From assembly GCA_016285815.1 (NCBI GenBank), contig JAEERN010000110.1, positions 1 through 9,980 on the forward strand: 9,980 nt of DNA, given 5' to 3'. The position numbers and the translations under genes were made by a program. This document shows, in pieces, positions 1 to 5,609 of this stretch. The notes under the pieces are model-generated. The model was not told the DNA's origin. It made no database searches and worked only from the letters and a program-made list of their open reading frames with translations. Source of the DNA: Clostridiales bacterium. Lineage in GTDB: Bacteria > Bacillota > Clostridia > Oscillospirales > QAMX01. Numbering within the stretch: position 1 is the stretch's first letter; every line of letters starts with the position of its first letter.

Positions 1-1
1 C

Positions 2-124
2 TGCATGTTCTGCCTCTCCTGTCTCCAGCACTGCCCCGCCGGCGCGATCCAAACCGGTAAAAGCGCCGAAAAGCGCCGCTGGATCTGCCCGCCGTTCTCG
101 CCGGACGGCGCCGGGGCCCGCTGA
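2..124 (+). CDS. 4Fe-4S ferredoxin-domain protein, C-terminal fragment (5' end outside window)
   Basis: Only the last 40 codons are present; the frame enters at the left edge and stops at TGA 122-124. The fragment begins with a textbook [4Fe-4S] ligand motif, C-x2-C-x2-C-x3-C-P (Cys at fragment residues 1, 4, 7 and 11, then Pro), followed by AGAIQTGKS and a basic RR segment near the C-terminus. This fits the second cluster of a bacterial 2x[4Fe-4S] ferredoxin domain. The short tail with a GK-x4-RR stretch right after the last cluster resembles the EFR1-type flavodoxin/ferredoxin fusion proteins common in Clostridia, but the N-terminal part needed to confirm this is missing. The likely role is electron transfer in the cytoplasm. 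A strong terminator lies 27 bases after the stop, so this is the last gene of its unit. The cluster motif is seen directly; the EFR1 assignment is a weaker inference. Confidence 0.75.
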   Translation, partial: CMFCLSCLQHCPAGAIQTGKSAEKRRWICPPFSPDGAGAR

Positions 125-150
125 GCGCACGTTTTTCCCCGCGGCAAGGA

Positions 151-199
151 CCGCCCCGGGCGGCTTTCCGAAAGAAAGCCGCCCGGGGCGGTGTTTTTT
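151..199 (+). terminator. Strong rho-independent terminator after the ferredoxin gene
   Basis: A perfect 17-bp inverted repeat (151-167 with 175-191) encloses a 7-base loop (168-174). It is followed by TG and a run of six T (194-199). It sits between the convergent ferredoxin and carD-like genes. The T-run is only on the plus-strand side, so it should mainly end the rightward transcript. The GC-rich stem could also slow leftward transcription coming out of the carD-like gene, which has no other terminator-like element after its stop. Confidence 0.93.
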
Positions 200-213
200 C
201 GCGATCGGTGCGC

Positions 214-741
214 TTACGCGCCCGCGGCGACGCGCCGCCGGATGTACGGCAGCACCTCGGACCGCTGGATCCCCAGCGAAAAGGCGAACTCCTCGGTCAC
301 GGCCTTTTCGGCGCTGGCCAGGATACGCGCGTCGCTGGCATAGAGCTTTTTCCGCATCTTTTCGATGGCGGCCTTGTGCTCGGACAGCTTTTTGAACAGC
401 TTCAGCGTTCCCACCGGGTCGCCGTCCACGATGATCCGCTCATAGGCCTCGGCCCGCTTTTTCGAGTCCGCGGGCCAGTCGAGGTCCGTCTGCTCCGCGT
501 CGGCGATCGCCCGGTCGATCTCGTCCCGGGACAGGACGGGGCGCATGATGCGCCCCACCGCGTCGGAATCCACGGGAACGTAGGTCAGCGACCGCTCCTC
601 GAACACGGGGCGCAGCACATAGTACAGCCGCTCGCCGGTGCCCAGATCGGCCGAGCGGATATCGTCGACGCGATAGATGCACCCGTTCCGGTAGACGACG
701 GTCTCGCCCACCTTGTGCGGAAGTTCCTGTCCTCGTTCCAT
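214..741 (-). CDS. CarD family transcriptional regulator (CarD/CdnL/TRCF domain)
   Basis: The 175-aa product fits CarD-family proteins, which bind the RNA polymerase beta subunit through an N-terminal Tudor-like domain and act on promoter open complexes. Residues 9-68 show the expected pattern: HKVGETVVYRNGCIYRVDDI, then LYYVLRP, then a YVPVDS strand ending in a MRPVLS segment. Residues 72-175 form the charged helical C-terminal domain, ending in the EFAFSLGI...EVLPYIRR signature seen in short clostridial members. The frame is open upstream to 891, but ATG 741 is preferred. The product then starts just before the domain, a purine-rich GGAGAAAGG lies 9 bases upstream, and the promoter at 821-849 starts transcription near 814, excluding the 891 start. 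ATG 777 is an alternative start, but it lies inside a leader hairpin. The gene is transcribed alone or with read-through from the acylation genes upstream. Its regulatory targets cannot be read from the window. Confidence 0.88.
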   Translation of the reverse strand: MERGQELPHKVGETVVYRNGCIYRVDDIRSADLGTGERLYYVLRPVFEERSLTYVPVDSDAVGRIMRPVLSRDEIDRAIADAEQTDLDWPADSKKRAEAYERIIVDGDPVGTLKLFKKLSEHKAAIEKMRKKLYASDARILASAEKAVTEEFAFSLGIQRSEVLPYIRRRVAAGA

Positions 742-766
742 CCCGAACACCCTTTCTCCGGATCGG

Positions 767-805
767 AAAAGCGGCATGCGACAGATCCGCGCTGTCTCAT
801 GCCGC
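767..805 (-). promoter_or_regulatory. Leader hairpin with short T-run upstream of the carD-like gene (possible attenuator)
   Basis: The arms 771-784 and 792-805 are complementary over 14 bases with one mismatch and enclose a 7-base loop. On the minus strand the hairpin begins about 10 bases after the predicted transcription start. It is followed by four T (767-770 on the complement), then the ribosome binding site region (751-760) and ATG 741. This geometry resembles a weak intrinsic terminator or attenuator placed before a gene. It could equally be an RNA-stabilising structure or, as DNA, an operator. No alternative antiterminator pairing was worked out. Confidence 0.5.
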
Positions 806-820
806 TTCCTCTGCAACACT

Positions 821-849
821 ATTATACAGGAAAATGAACGGAATTTCAA
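821..849 (-). promoter_or_regulatory. Sigma-A type promoter of the carD-like gene
   Basis: Read on the minus strand, a -35 box TTGAAA (844-849) and a perfect -10 box TATAAT (821-826) are separated by exactly 17 bases. The local sequence is AT-rich within a GC-rich genome. Transcription should begin near 814, leaving a leader of about 70 bases before ATG 741. It lies 59 bases beyond the stop of the upstream lipoprotein gene, so carD is not solely dependent on that operon. Confidence 0.85.
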
Positions 850-907
850 ATAGGCATATTCCACAAAGCTGACCGGGTCGGAATTGTGCAACTTGGCGCG
901 GCGCGCC

Positions 908-2206
908 TTACGGCACCATCTTTCCGAAGGTCGAGGCCGAGGCCGAGGCGTTGAAGGCGTTGGCCTCGACGATGATGTCGGTGACGCCGTGGCTCTGGGC
1001 GAAGCTGACGATGTTCATGGAATAGGTGGAGTCCGTGTTGAAATAGCGCTGATCGATGACGTAGAGCGTTTCGAAGTGATCGCACAGGAAGGGCACCAGC
1101 GCGTTGCCGTACGAGTCCTTGGTCACGATGCCGACGCGCCCGTTGGAGACCGAGGCGTTCTCGATGCAGATCAGAGGCTGGTCGCCGCCGGTGAAGGCAT
1201 AGTAGTTGGTGCTGTCCATGTTGACCACCGAGACGCCGTAGCCGCCGCTCATGGCCGGGCTCTGGTAGACGGTGGCCGTCAGGTCGGACAGGGGCTTGAA
1301 TTTTTCCACCGTGTCGGGGTTCGCGCTCATCAGCGAGCCCACGCTGGAGTTCTTGAGGATGGCGTACATATAGCCGAGATAGCCCGTGTCGGCGGCGTAG
1401 TCATAGGCGCCGATGTCGTTGGGCGTGAAGCCCGCGGCCTTGCAGAACGCGCGATAGGCGTAATACCCGCCGCGCTGGGTCCAGTGGGTGTCGGTCCGGA
1501 AGTACATATACTCGTCCGCATGGCCCGCCATCTCGCCGTAGGTGTTCACGCCCACGACGCTCGGCATCATATCGTACCACCGCTCCATGACGGCCCGCTG
1601 GTCGCTGCCGCCGCTGTGGCCCTCGGGACAGTAAAAGGCGATGGCCACCGGGATGAACATGGCGTAGACGTTGACGTTCGGCAGATAGGACTTGACCGCG
1701 CTGATCTGGTTGGCATAGCTCTGAAGGCCGGAATCGCTGGCGTAGTAGTACTCCATGGCCCACGAGCCCACGGTCAGCACGCCGCTGATGTCGCGGACGG
1801 TCCCGGTCCGGGCCGCCGCCAGCAGCGCGGTGGTCTCGGTGCCGCCGGACGGCGCGGTGGTGTCCTCCGTGGAGGGAAGCGTGCCGGGGCCGATGGAGAC
1901 GGCCGGCGAATCTTCGGTGGAGGCCTCCGAAGGGGTGGTGTCGGTGGGCTCCGCGGTGCCGGTAGGCTCGGTGGACGCCGGCGTCTCCGGGGCGCTCTCC
2001 GACCCGGAGGTGGTGCTGCGCGTCATGATGACGGTCTGGGACCCGGTGGCAAGGGTGTCGGTCCGCTCCGTCGGAGCGGCCGTGGTCCCCGCCGTGGTGG
2101 CGGCGGTGGTGGTCGTCTCCGGCTCGGTCCCGCCGCAGCCGGCGAGCACCGCGGTCAGCATGGCCGCGGCAAGGATCAGGCTGACGATTCTGTTTCGTGT
2201 TTTCAT
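908..2206 (-). CDS. DHHW family (AlgX/AlgJ-like, SGNH-type) lipoprotein, probable surface O-acyl transfer protein
   Basis: The protein has 432 aa. Residues 1-24 are a lipoprotein signal peptide (MKTRNR, a hydrophobic core, lipobox LAGC with Cys24), so the mature protein should be lipid-anchored outside the membrane. Residues 25-128 are a low-complexity Thr/Ser/Glu/Pro spacer. Residues 135-432 form the globular domain: the FRTDTHWTQRGGYYAYRAF block (D239, H241) matches the DHHW signature with Thr in place of the first His, and TKDSYGNALVPFL (S365) is the probable serine block. By analogy with AlgX/AlgJ, Asp-x-His and this Ser would form an SGNH-type catalytic triad that moves acetyl groups to an extracellular glycan. 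It is the last gene of the MBOAT-DHHW-DHHW unit, 31 bases after its paralogue. A GGAG lies 13 bases before ATG 2206, which is rather far. Substrate unknown; catalytic competence is inferred. Confidence 0.82.
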   Translation of the reverse strand: MKTRNRIVSLILAAAMLTAVLAGCGGTEPETTTTAATTAGTTAAPTERTDTLATGSQTVIMTRSTTSGSESAPETPASTEPTGTAEPTDTTPSEASTEDSPAVSIGPGTLPSTEDTTAPSGGTETTALLAAARTGTVRDISGVLTVGSWAMEYYYASDSGLQSYANQISAVKSYLPNVNVYAMFIPVAIAFYCPEGHSGGSDQRAVMERWYDMMPSVVGVNTYGEMAGHADEYMYFRTDTHWTQRGGYYAYRAFCKAAGFTPNDIGAYDYAADTGYLGYMYAILKNSSVGSLMSANPDTVEKFKPLSDLTATVYQSPAMSGGYGVSVVNMDSTNYYAFTGGDQPLICIENASVSNGRVGIVTKDSYGNALVPFLCDHFETLYVIDQRYFNTDSTYSMNIVSFAQSHGVTDIIVEANAFNASASASTFGKMVP

Positions 2207-2237
2207 AGTTGGTTTCTTTCTCCGGTTTCTCTGCGTT

Positions 2238-3812
2238 TTACTCGGCGCCGATGAGGGCGCGGATGTTGGACATATAGTTCGGGATGGCGGACTGGACGTT
2301 GTTCAGCACGATCACGTCGGTGATGCCCTGTTCGGCGGCGAAGGCCGCCAGACCGTCGAACGCCGGCTCGCCGGAGCCGTTGAACTCGCGGGGATCCACG
2401 GCCCAGACCTCTTCGAACACGTCGCTCAGGAAGGGCGTGAACGCGTTGCCGTAGGACTCCTTGAGGATCAGCAGCTTCCGCCCGTTGGCCGCGCCGGGGT
2501 TGACGATGCGGCAGATGGGCCGGTCGCCGCCCAGAAACACCATGTACTTGGCCGAAGCGTCCAGCGAATCCTGCGCATAGTCGTAAGAGTAGATGATGTT
2601 CCGCTCGGACCCGTCGGCCAGCGAAAAGTCCGGATAGACCGTCATGGTCGCCGCGCCCAGGGGCCGGAAGATCTCGACGTCGTCCGGATGGTCCTTCAGC
2701 GCCGCAGACTGGGCGTAGTTCCTGGTATAGGCGTACATGGTGCCCAGAAAGCCCGTCACCGTCTCGGCGGGATAGCTCTCCAGCGCCGGGGCGGACAGCC
2801 CCGCCGCGCCGCAGAAGGCGCGGAAGGCCCAATAGGCGCCCCGCTGGGTCCAATGGTGGTCCGTGCGGAAATAGACGGGCTCGTCCCGGTGCTCGAACAG
2901 GTTCGTATAGGCGTCGACGCAGACCACGTCCGGATCCATCCGGGCATAGGCGTAGTTGATGGCCGCCAGCTGAGAGGCCGGCCCGCTGTGGTAGGCCATG
3001 GGGGCGTTGAACTCGACGGACTTGGGGACCAGCACCGCATAGACGCGGACGCCGGGCATGGCCCGGTTGACTAGGTTCACCGTCTCCGCGTAGTGGTCCA
3101 GATAGCTGTCCACCTTATAGACCCGTTCCATGGCGCGGTCCCCGATGATCAGGATGCCGGATTCCAGGCTCGTGATGTCGCCGTCCTGCGTCTGCTCGGT
3201 GCCCCAGGGGTCCGGGATCTCCGTCCGGCTCGTGGCCGGGGTCTGTTCCGTCGGATCCGTCGCATCGGAAGAGGACGGCCGCGTGTCCTGCGAGGCCGAT
3301 CCCGACACGCTCTCCGACGAAGCCGTCCCGTCCGGCGTCGTCGGCTGCGTGTCCGACGCGCTTTCGGACGAGGTGTCCCGCGTCAGAACGGACGGGCCGC
3401 CCGACGCGGAGGACCCGTCCGACGTCGTGGCGACGGCGTGCGCCGTTCCGGAGGTGGTCATCAGCGCGTCGTGATCCTTGTCCGGATCAATGGACCCGCC
3501 GTGCTCCCACTTGTCGTCCACGGGCACGTCCAGCGTGACGTCCCGGCCGAAGGTGATCTTATAGAGCGAGTTGACGTATTTCGCCCCGTCCAGAAAGCGC
3601 TCGCGCATGGGGAACTGGTCCGAAAAATACGTCTCGAAGTCTCGGGTGAACTCGCCGGAGAACAGCCTCGAGAGGGAGAACGCCGGAAAGGCGGCGAGGT
3701 CCCGGTTCTCCGATGGCGAGACCGCCCGGTCCCGGTCCGCCAGCGACCAGCCGAACAGGACCAGCAGCGGCACCGCAAAGAACGCGCACAGCGCGATGTA
3801 CCATTTTTTCAC
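2238..3812 (-). CDS. DHHW family (AlgX/AlgJ-like, SGNH-type) membrane-anchored protein, probable partner of the MBOAT acyltransferase
   Basis: The protein has 524 aa. Residues 4-24 are one hydrophobic segment (uncleaved signal anchor), so the bulk should face outside. Residues 33-95 hold the N-terminal block typical of the family, with SENRDLAAFPAFS, a YFSDQFPMRERF segment and a NSLYKITFG stretch. Residues 118-210 are a Ser/Thr/Asp-rich low-complexity insert. The catalytic-like domain follows: GILIIGDRAM (219-228), the FRTDHHWTQRGAYWAFRAF signature (D318, H319, H320, W321) and ILKESYGNAFTPFL (S453). The start is GTG at 3812, supported by AAAGGAG 10 bases upstream and by the signal anchor beginning immediately. 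The gene lies 33 bases downstream of the MBOAT gene, as in AlgI/AlgJ-type pairs where the membrane protein supplies the acyl group and the SGNH-like protein transfers it. Polymer target and acyl type are not shown by the sequence. Confidence 0.85.
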   Translation of the reverse strand: MKKWYIALCAFFAVPLLVLFGWSLADRDRAVSPSENRDLAAFPAFSLSRLFSGEFTRDFETYFSDQFPMRERFLDGAKYVNSLYKITFGRDVTLDVPVDDKWEHGGSIDPDKDHDALMTTSGTAHAVATTSDGSSASGGPSVLTRDTSSESASDTQPTTPDGTASSESVSGSASQDTRPSSSDATDPTEQTPATSRTEIPDPWGTEQTQDGDITSLESGILIIGDRAMERVYKVDSYLDHYAETVNLVNRAMPGVRVYAVLVPKSVEFNAPMAYHSGPASQLAAINYAYARMDPDVVCVDAYTNLFEHRDEPVYFRTDHHWTQRGAYWAFRAFCGAAGLSAPALESYPAETVTGFLGTMYAYTRNYAQSAALKDHPDDVEIFRPLGAATMTVYPDFSLADGSERNIIYSYDYAQDSLDASAKYMVFLGGDRPICRIVNPGAANGRKLLILKESYGNAFTPFLSDVFEEVWAVDPREFNGSGEPAFDGLAAFAAEQGITDVIVLNNVQSAIPNYMSNIRALIGAE

Positions 3813-3822
3813 GTCGTATGGG

Positions 3823-3829
3823 CTCCTTT
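3823..3829 (-). promoter_or_regulatory. Ribosome binding site deciding a GTG start
   Basis: The minus strand reads AAAGGAG here, 10 bases before GTG 3812. No in-frame ATG lies upstream of this site, and the hydrophobic anchor begins at the third codon after GTG. This fixes the non-ATG start of the 524-aa DHHW protein. Confidence 0.75.
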
Positions 3830-3845
3830 CTCCGTCCGCGTCCGG

Positions 3846-5246
3846 TCAGAACCGGAAATAGAGGAACGGGTTGTAGGTGCTGGACACCATGACCACGGTG
3901 CAGACCGCCATCAGCACCGTGTCGTATCCCAGCGTGGCGGCCGCGGCCAGATGCATGGGCAGCTTCTTCGTCCGGCGCATCCGGACGTTCAGCGCGTGCA
4001 GCATGCGGCCCACGGGTGTGCAGACCAGGATGCAGACCGGGATCAGCACGACGTTGTTCAGCAGCATCGTGCCTACCGCCGCGCTGGAGAACCGCCCCGT
4101 CGCGCCGAAGAGCTGGCCCAGGAAGGTCCCCAGCGCGCTCATGTCCTCGAAGTAGAACAGCGCCCAGCCCATGAGCACCAGGAACAGCGCGCCGATCCGG
4201 CGCAGGAGCCGCGGCGTCTTTTCCAGAACGCCGCGCAGCACGTACTTCTCCAGCGCCAGCAGCGTGCCGAAATACAGGCCCCACAGGATGAAGTTCCAGC
4301 TGGCCCCGTGCCAGAGCCCCGTCAGGGCCCAGACCAGGAACAGGTTCAGCACCGCGTGCCGCCGGTTGCCGCCCAGCGGGATATAGACGTAATCCCGGAA
4401 GAACGAGGACAGGGAGATGTGCCACCGCCGCCAGAAGGACGTGATCGAATCGCAGCAGTAGGGATAGTCGAAGTTCTCCTTGAAGTGGAACCCCAGCATC
4501 CGCCCCAGCCCGATGGCCATGTCTGAATAGCCGGAGAAGTCGAAATAGATCTGGAACGCGAACATGCAGAGGCCGACCCAGCCGCCCAGCGCCGTCTGGG
4601 TCCCGATGTACTTTTCGATGAGCTCGCCGCAGAAATTGGCCAGCAGCAGCTTTTTGGCCAGCCCGGTGAGGAAGCGCGTGGCGCCCTTGGTGAAATCCTG
4701 AAGGGTGGCGCGGCGCGAGGTGATCTCGGCGGCCACGTCGGAATACCGGACGATGGGCCCCGCGATCAGCTGTGGGAACAGGCTGACGTACAGCAGAAAG
4801 TCCGGATAGGACCGCTGGACCGCCGTGTTCCCGCGGCAGACGTCGATGGTATAGGACAGGGCCTGGAACGTGTAGAACGAGATGCCGATGGGCAGCGTCA
4901 GCTTCCAGGCGGGGATCGCGACGCCGGGGATCAGGTTCAGGTTCTCGATGACGAAGCCGGTGTACTTGAACACCGCCAGCGCCCCCAGGCTGACGGCGAT
5001 GGACGCCGCGGCCCACGCGCGCTTTTTCCGCCGGGTCTCCGCCCGGCCGATGGCCAGCCCGCAGAGATAGTTCACCAGAGCGGTCAGCACCATCAGAACG
5101 ATCCAGACCGGCTCGCCCCACGCGTAAAAGATCAGACTCATGACCAGCAGGACCGTATTTTTAGCCCGGATGCCCGGTACAAGAAAGTACAGGATCAGGC
5201 ATACGGGCAGAAAGAAATAGACGAAGGTGAGTGTTGAAAAGACCAT
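3846..5246 (-). CDS. MBOAT family membrane-bound O-acyltransferase (AlgI/DltB-like)
   Basis: The 466-aa polytopic membrane protein is of AlgI-like length. Such proteins take an acyl group (usually acetyl) from the cytoplasmic side and pass it across the membrane for attachment to an extracellular polysaccharide. Family blocks in order are: MVFSTLTFVYFFLPV at the N-terminus, LPIGISFYTFQALSYTIDV (118-136), the SLFPQLIAGPIVRY block (155-168), FQIYFDFSGYSDMAIGLG (231-248), FWRRWHISLSSFFRDYVYIP (271-290, H276), and ALTGLWHGASWNFILWG (307-323, with the conserved His at 313). It ends in NPFLYFRF, as AlgI-like proteins do. The open frame reaches 5369, but ATG 5246 is chosen: it begins exactly at the conserved N-terminus, has AGAGGAA about 4-6 bases upstream, and lies downstream of the predicted promoter. 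It heads the unit with the two DHHW genes. Acetyl is the usual group; the true donor and acceptor are unknown. Confidence 0.93.
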   Translation of the reverse strand: MVFSTLTFVYFFLPVCLILYFLVPGIRAKNTVLLVMSLIFYAWGEPVWIVLMVLTALVNYLCGLAIGRAETRRKKRAWAAASIAVSLGALAVFKYTGFVIENLNLIPGVAIPAWKLTLPIGISFYTFQALSYTIDVCRGNTAVQRSYPDFLLYVSLFPQLIAGPIVRYSDVAAEITSRRATLQDFTKGATRFLTGLAKKLLLANFCGELIEKYIGTQTALGGWVGLCMFAFQIYFDFSGYSDMAIGLGRMLGFHFKENFDYPYCCDSITSFWRRWHISLSSFFRDYVYIPLGGNRRHAVLNLFLVWALTGLWHGASWNFILWGLYFGTLLALEKYVLRGVLEKTPRLLRRIGALFLVLMGWALFYFEDMSALGTFLGQLFGATGRFSSAAVGTMLLNNVVLIPVCILVCTPVGRMLHALNVRMRRTKKLPMHLAAAATLGYDTVLMAVCTVVMVSSTYNPFLYFRF

Positions 5247-5319
5247 CCGGTTCCTCTTTCTGTGCGGAGCGCGTCCGGTCCGGAGATCCCGCTGCGGCGC
5301 CCCACTTCGGCATGCGTCT

Positions 5320-5328
5320 ATTATACCA
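5320..5328 (-). promoter_or_regulatory. Extended -10 promoter of the MBOAT-DHHW-DHHW unit
   Basis: The minus strand reads TGGTATAAT: a perfect -10 TATAAT (5320-5325) with the TGn extension directly upstream. No good -35 box is present at 16-18 bases, which extended -10 promoters tolerate. The start point would be near 5313, giving a leader of about 65 bases before ATG 5246. The region immediately upstream is AT-rich. Confidence 0.65.
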
Positions 5329-5416
5329 CAGATGGACTTCAAAAGGGTTACAATTCGGTTAAAATCCAAAAGAAATTTTTTGGCGCTCTCAACAGGGCCT
5401 TCCGTCCAAGTTGCCC

Positions 5417-5445
5417 TTGACTTTGCCGCCGTTTTGGTATATCCT
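5417..5445 (+). promoter_or_regulatory. Candidate distal promoter of the gtrA-GT2-YfhO unit
   Basis: TTGACT (5417-5422) matches the -35 consensus in five of six bases. At 17-base spacing lies TATCCT (5440-5445), and at 15-base spacing TATATC (5438-5443). Neither -10 is perfect. If used, transcription would start near 5452 and the leader would be about 158 bases, including the T/C tract and all hairpins before gtrA. Confidence 0.4.
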
Positions 5446-5460
5446 TAAAAAGGCTTAAAG

Positions 5461-5487
5461 TTTTTTTCCTTTTTTCTTTTTTCTTTC
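5461..5487 (+). other. T/C-only homopyrimidine tract
   Basis: Every base from 5461 to 5487 is T or C, mostly runs of 4-7 T broken by single or paired C. In a GC-rich genome such a stretch stands out. It lies immediately upstream of the proximal -10 candidate, where it could serve as an AT-rich promoter element. It could also be part of a U-rich leader if the distal promoter is used. No stable stem precedes it, so it is not called as a terminator. Confidence 0.6.
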
Positions 5488-5489
5488 CG

Positions 5490-5498
5490 TGTCATAAT
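5490..5498 (+). promoter_or_regulatory. Candidate proximal extended -10 promoter of the gtrA-GT2-YfhO unit
   Basis: TGTCATAAT combines a TGn extension with CATAAT (5493-5498), five of six matches to the -10 consensus. The T-rich tract occupies the -35 position without a true TTGACA. Transcription would start near 5505, at the first of the leader hairpins. Confidence 0.4.
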
Positions 5499-5504
5499 GG
5501 CCGT

Positions 5505-5598
5505 GACCGGGACCGCCCGGTCCCGTCCGCGGCCCGCGCGGAAACTGCGGCGCGCGCCGCCATCCTGTCATTTGATTTGCCGCGCTTCCCCCGCGCGG
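5505..5598 (+). promoter_or_regulatory. Structured GC-rich leader upstream of gtrA
   Basis: Three separate elements lie in this stretch. A 7-bp perfect hairpin (5505-5511 with 5516-5522, loop of 4) competes with an alternative pairing (5508-5514 with 5519-5525). A 14-base perfect palindrome lies at 5547-5560. A 6-bp all-GC hairpin (5580-5585 with 5593-5598, loop of 7) ends three bases before the GGAG of gtrA. The last could mask the ribosome binding site. There is no recognised riboswitch core, and a high-GC background makes some pairing expected. Confidence 0.4.
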
Positions 5599-5609
5599 CG
5601 GGAGAGGCT

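Larger units (their letters stand above)
5247..5609. other. Divergent regulatory region between the acylation and glycosylation units
   Basis: These 363 bases separate two divergently transcribed gene sets and hold no gene that can be supported; the frames crossing it lack family similarity and ribosome binding sites. It is markedly more AT-rich between about 5315 and 5500 than its surroundings. It contains a leftward promoter with extended -10 (5320-5328), two candidate rightward promoters (5417-5445 and 5490-5498), a T/C-rich tract (5461-5487) and a run of GC-rich hairpins and a palindrome (5505-5598) just before gtrA. Confidence 0.8.

Noticed and set aside
742..891. The 50-residue upstream extension of the CarD-like frame
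   Set aside because: It runs through the near-consensus promoter at 821-849 and the leader hairpin, and family similarity begins only after ATG 741.
884..2254. A 456-codon plus-strand open frame opposite the DHHW lipoprotein gene
   Set aside because: The opposite strand has a lipoprotein signal, family signature and operon spacing. The plus-strand product is an Arg/Gly/Val/His-rich low-complexity sequence typical of an antisense shadow.
2000..3480. GC-rich trinucleotide-like repetition in the two spacer regions, considered as a DNA repeat array
   Set aside because: The pattern is explained by low-complexity Ser/Thr-rich coding sequence; no unit recurs with regular length, and no CRISPR-like spacing is present.
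3093..4526. A 477-codon plus-strand open frame opposite the DHHW and MBOAT genes
   Set aside because: The product is dominated by Arg, Gln, Pro and Val with no recognisable domain, it spans two well-supported genes on the other strand, and it has no ribosome binding site.
5247..5369. The 41-residue upstream extension of the MBOAT frame
   Set aside because: It crosses the TGGTATAAT promoter box, and the conserved MBOAT N-terminus with its ribosome binding site begins at ATG 5246.
5443..5470. A possible terminator at the short CCTT/AAGG repeat followed by seven T
   Set aside because: The stem has only four base pairs with a three-base loop and is separated from the T-run by several bases, too weak to call. 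It also lies where a rightward promoter is expected.
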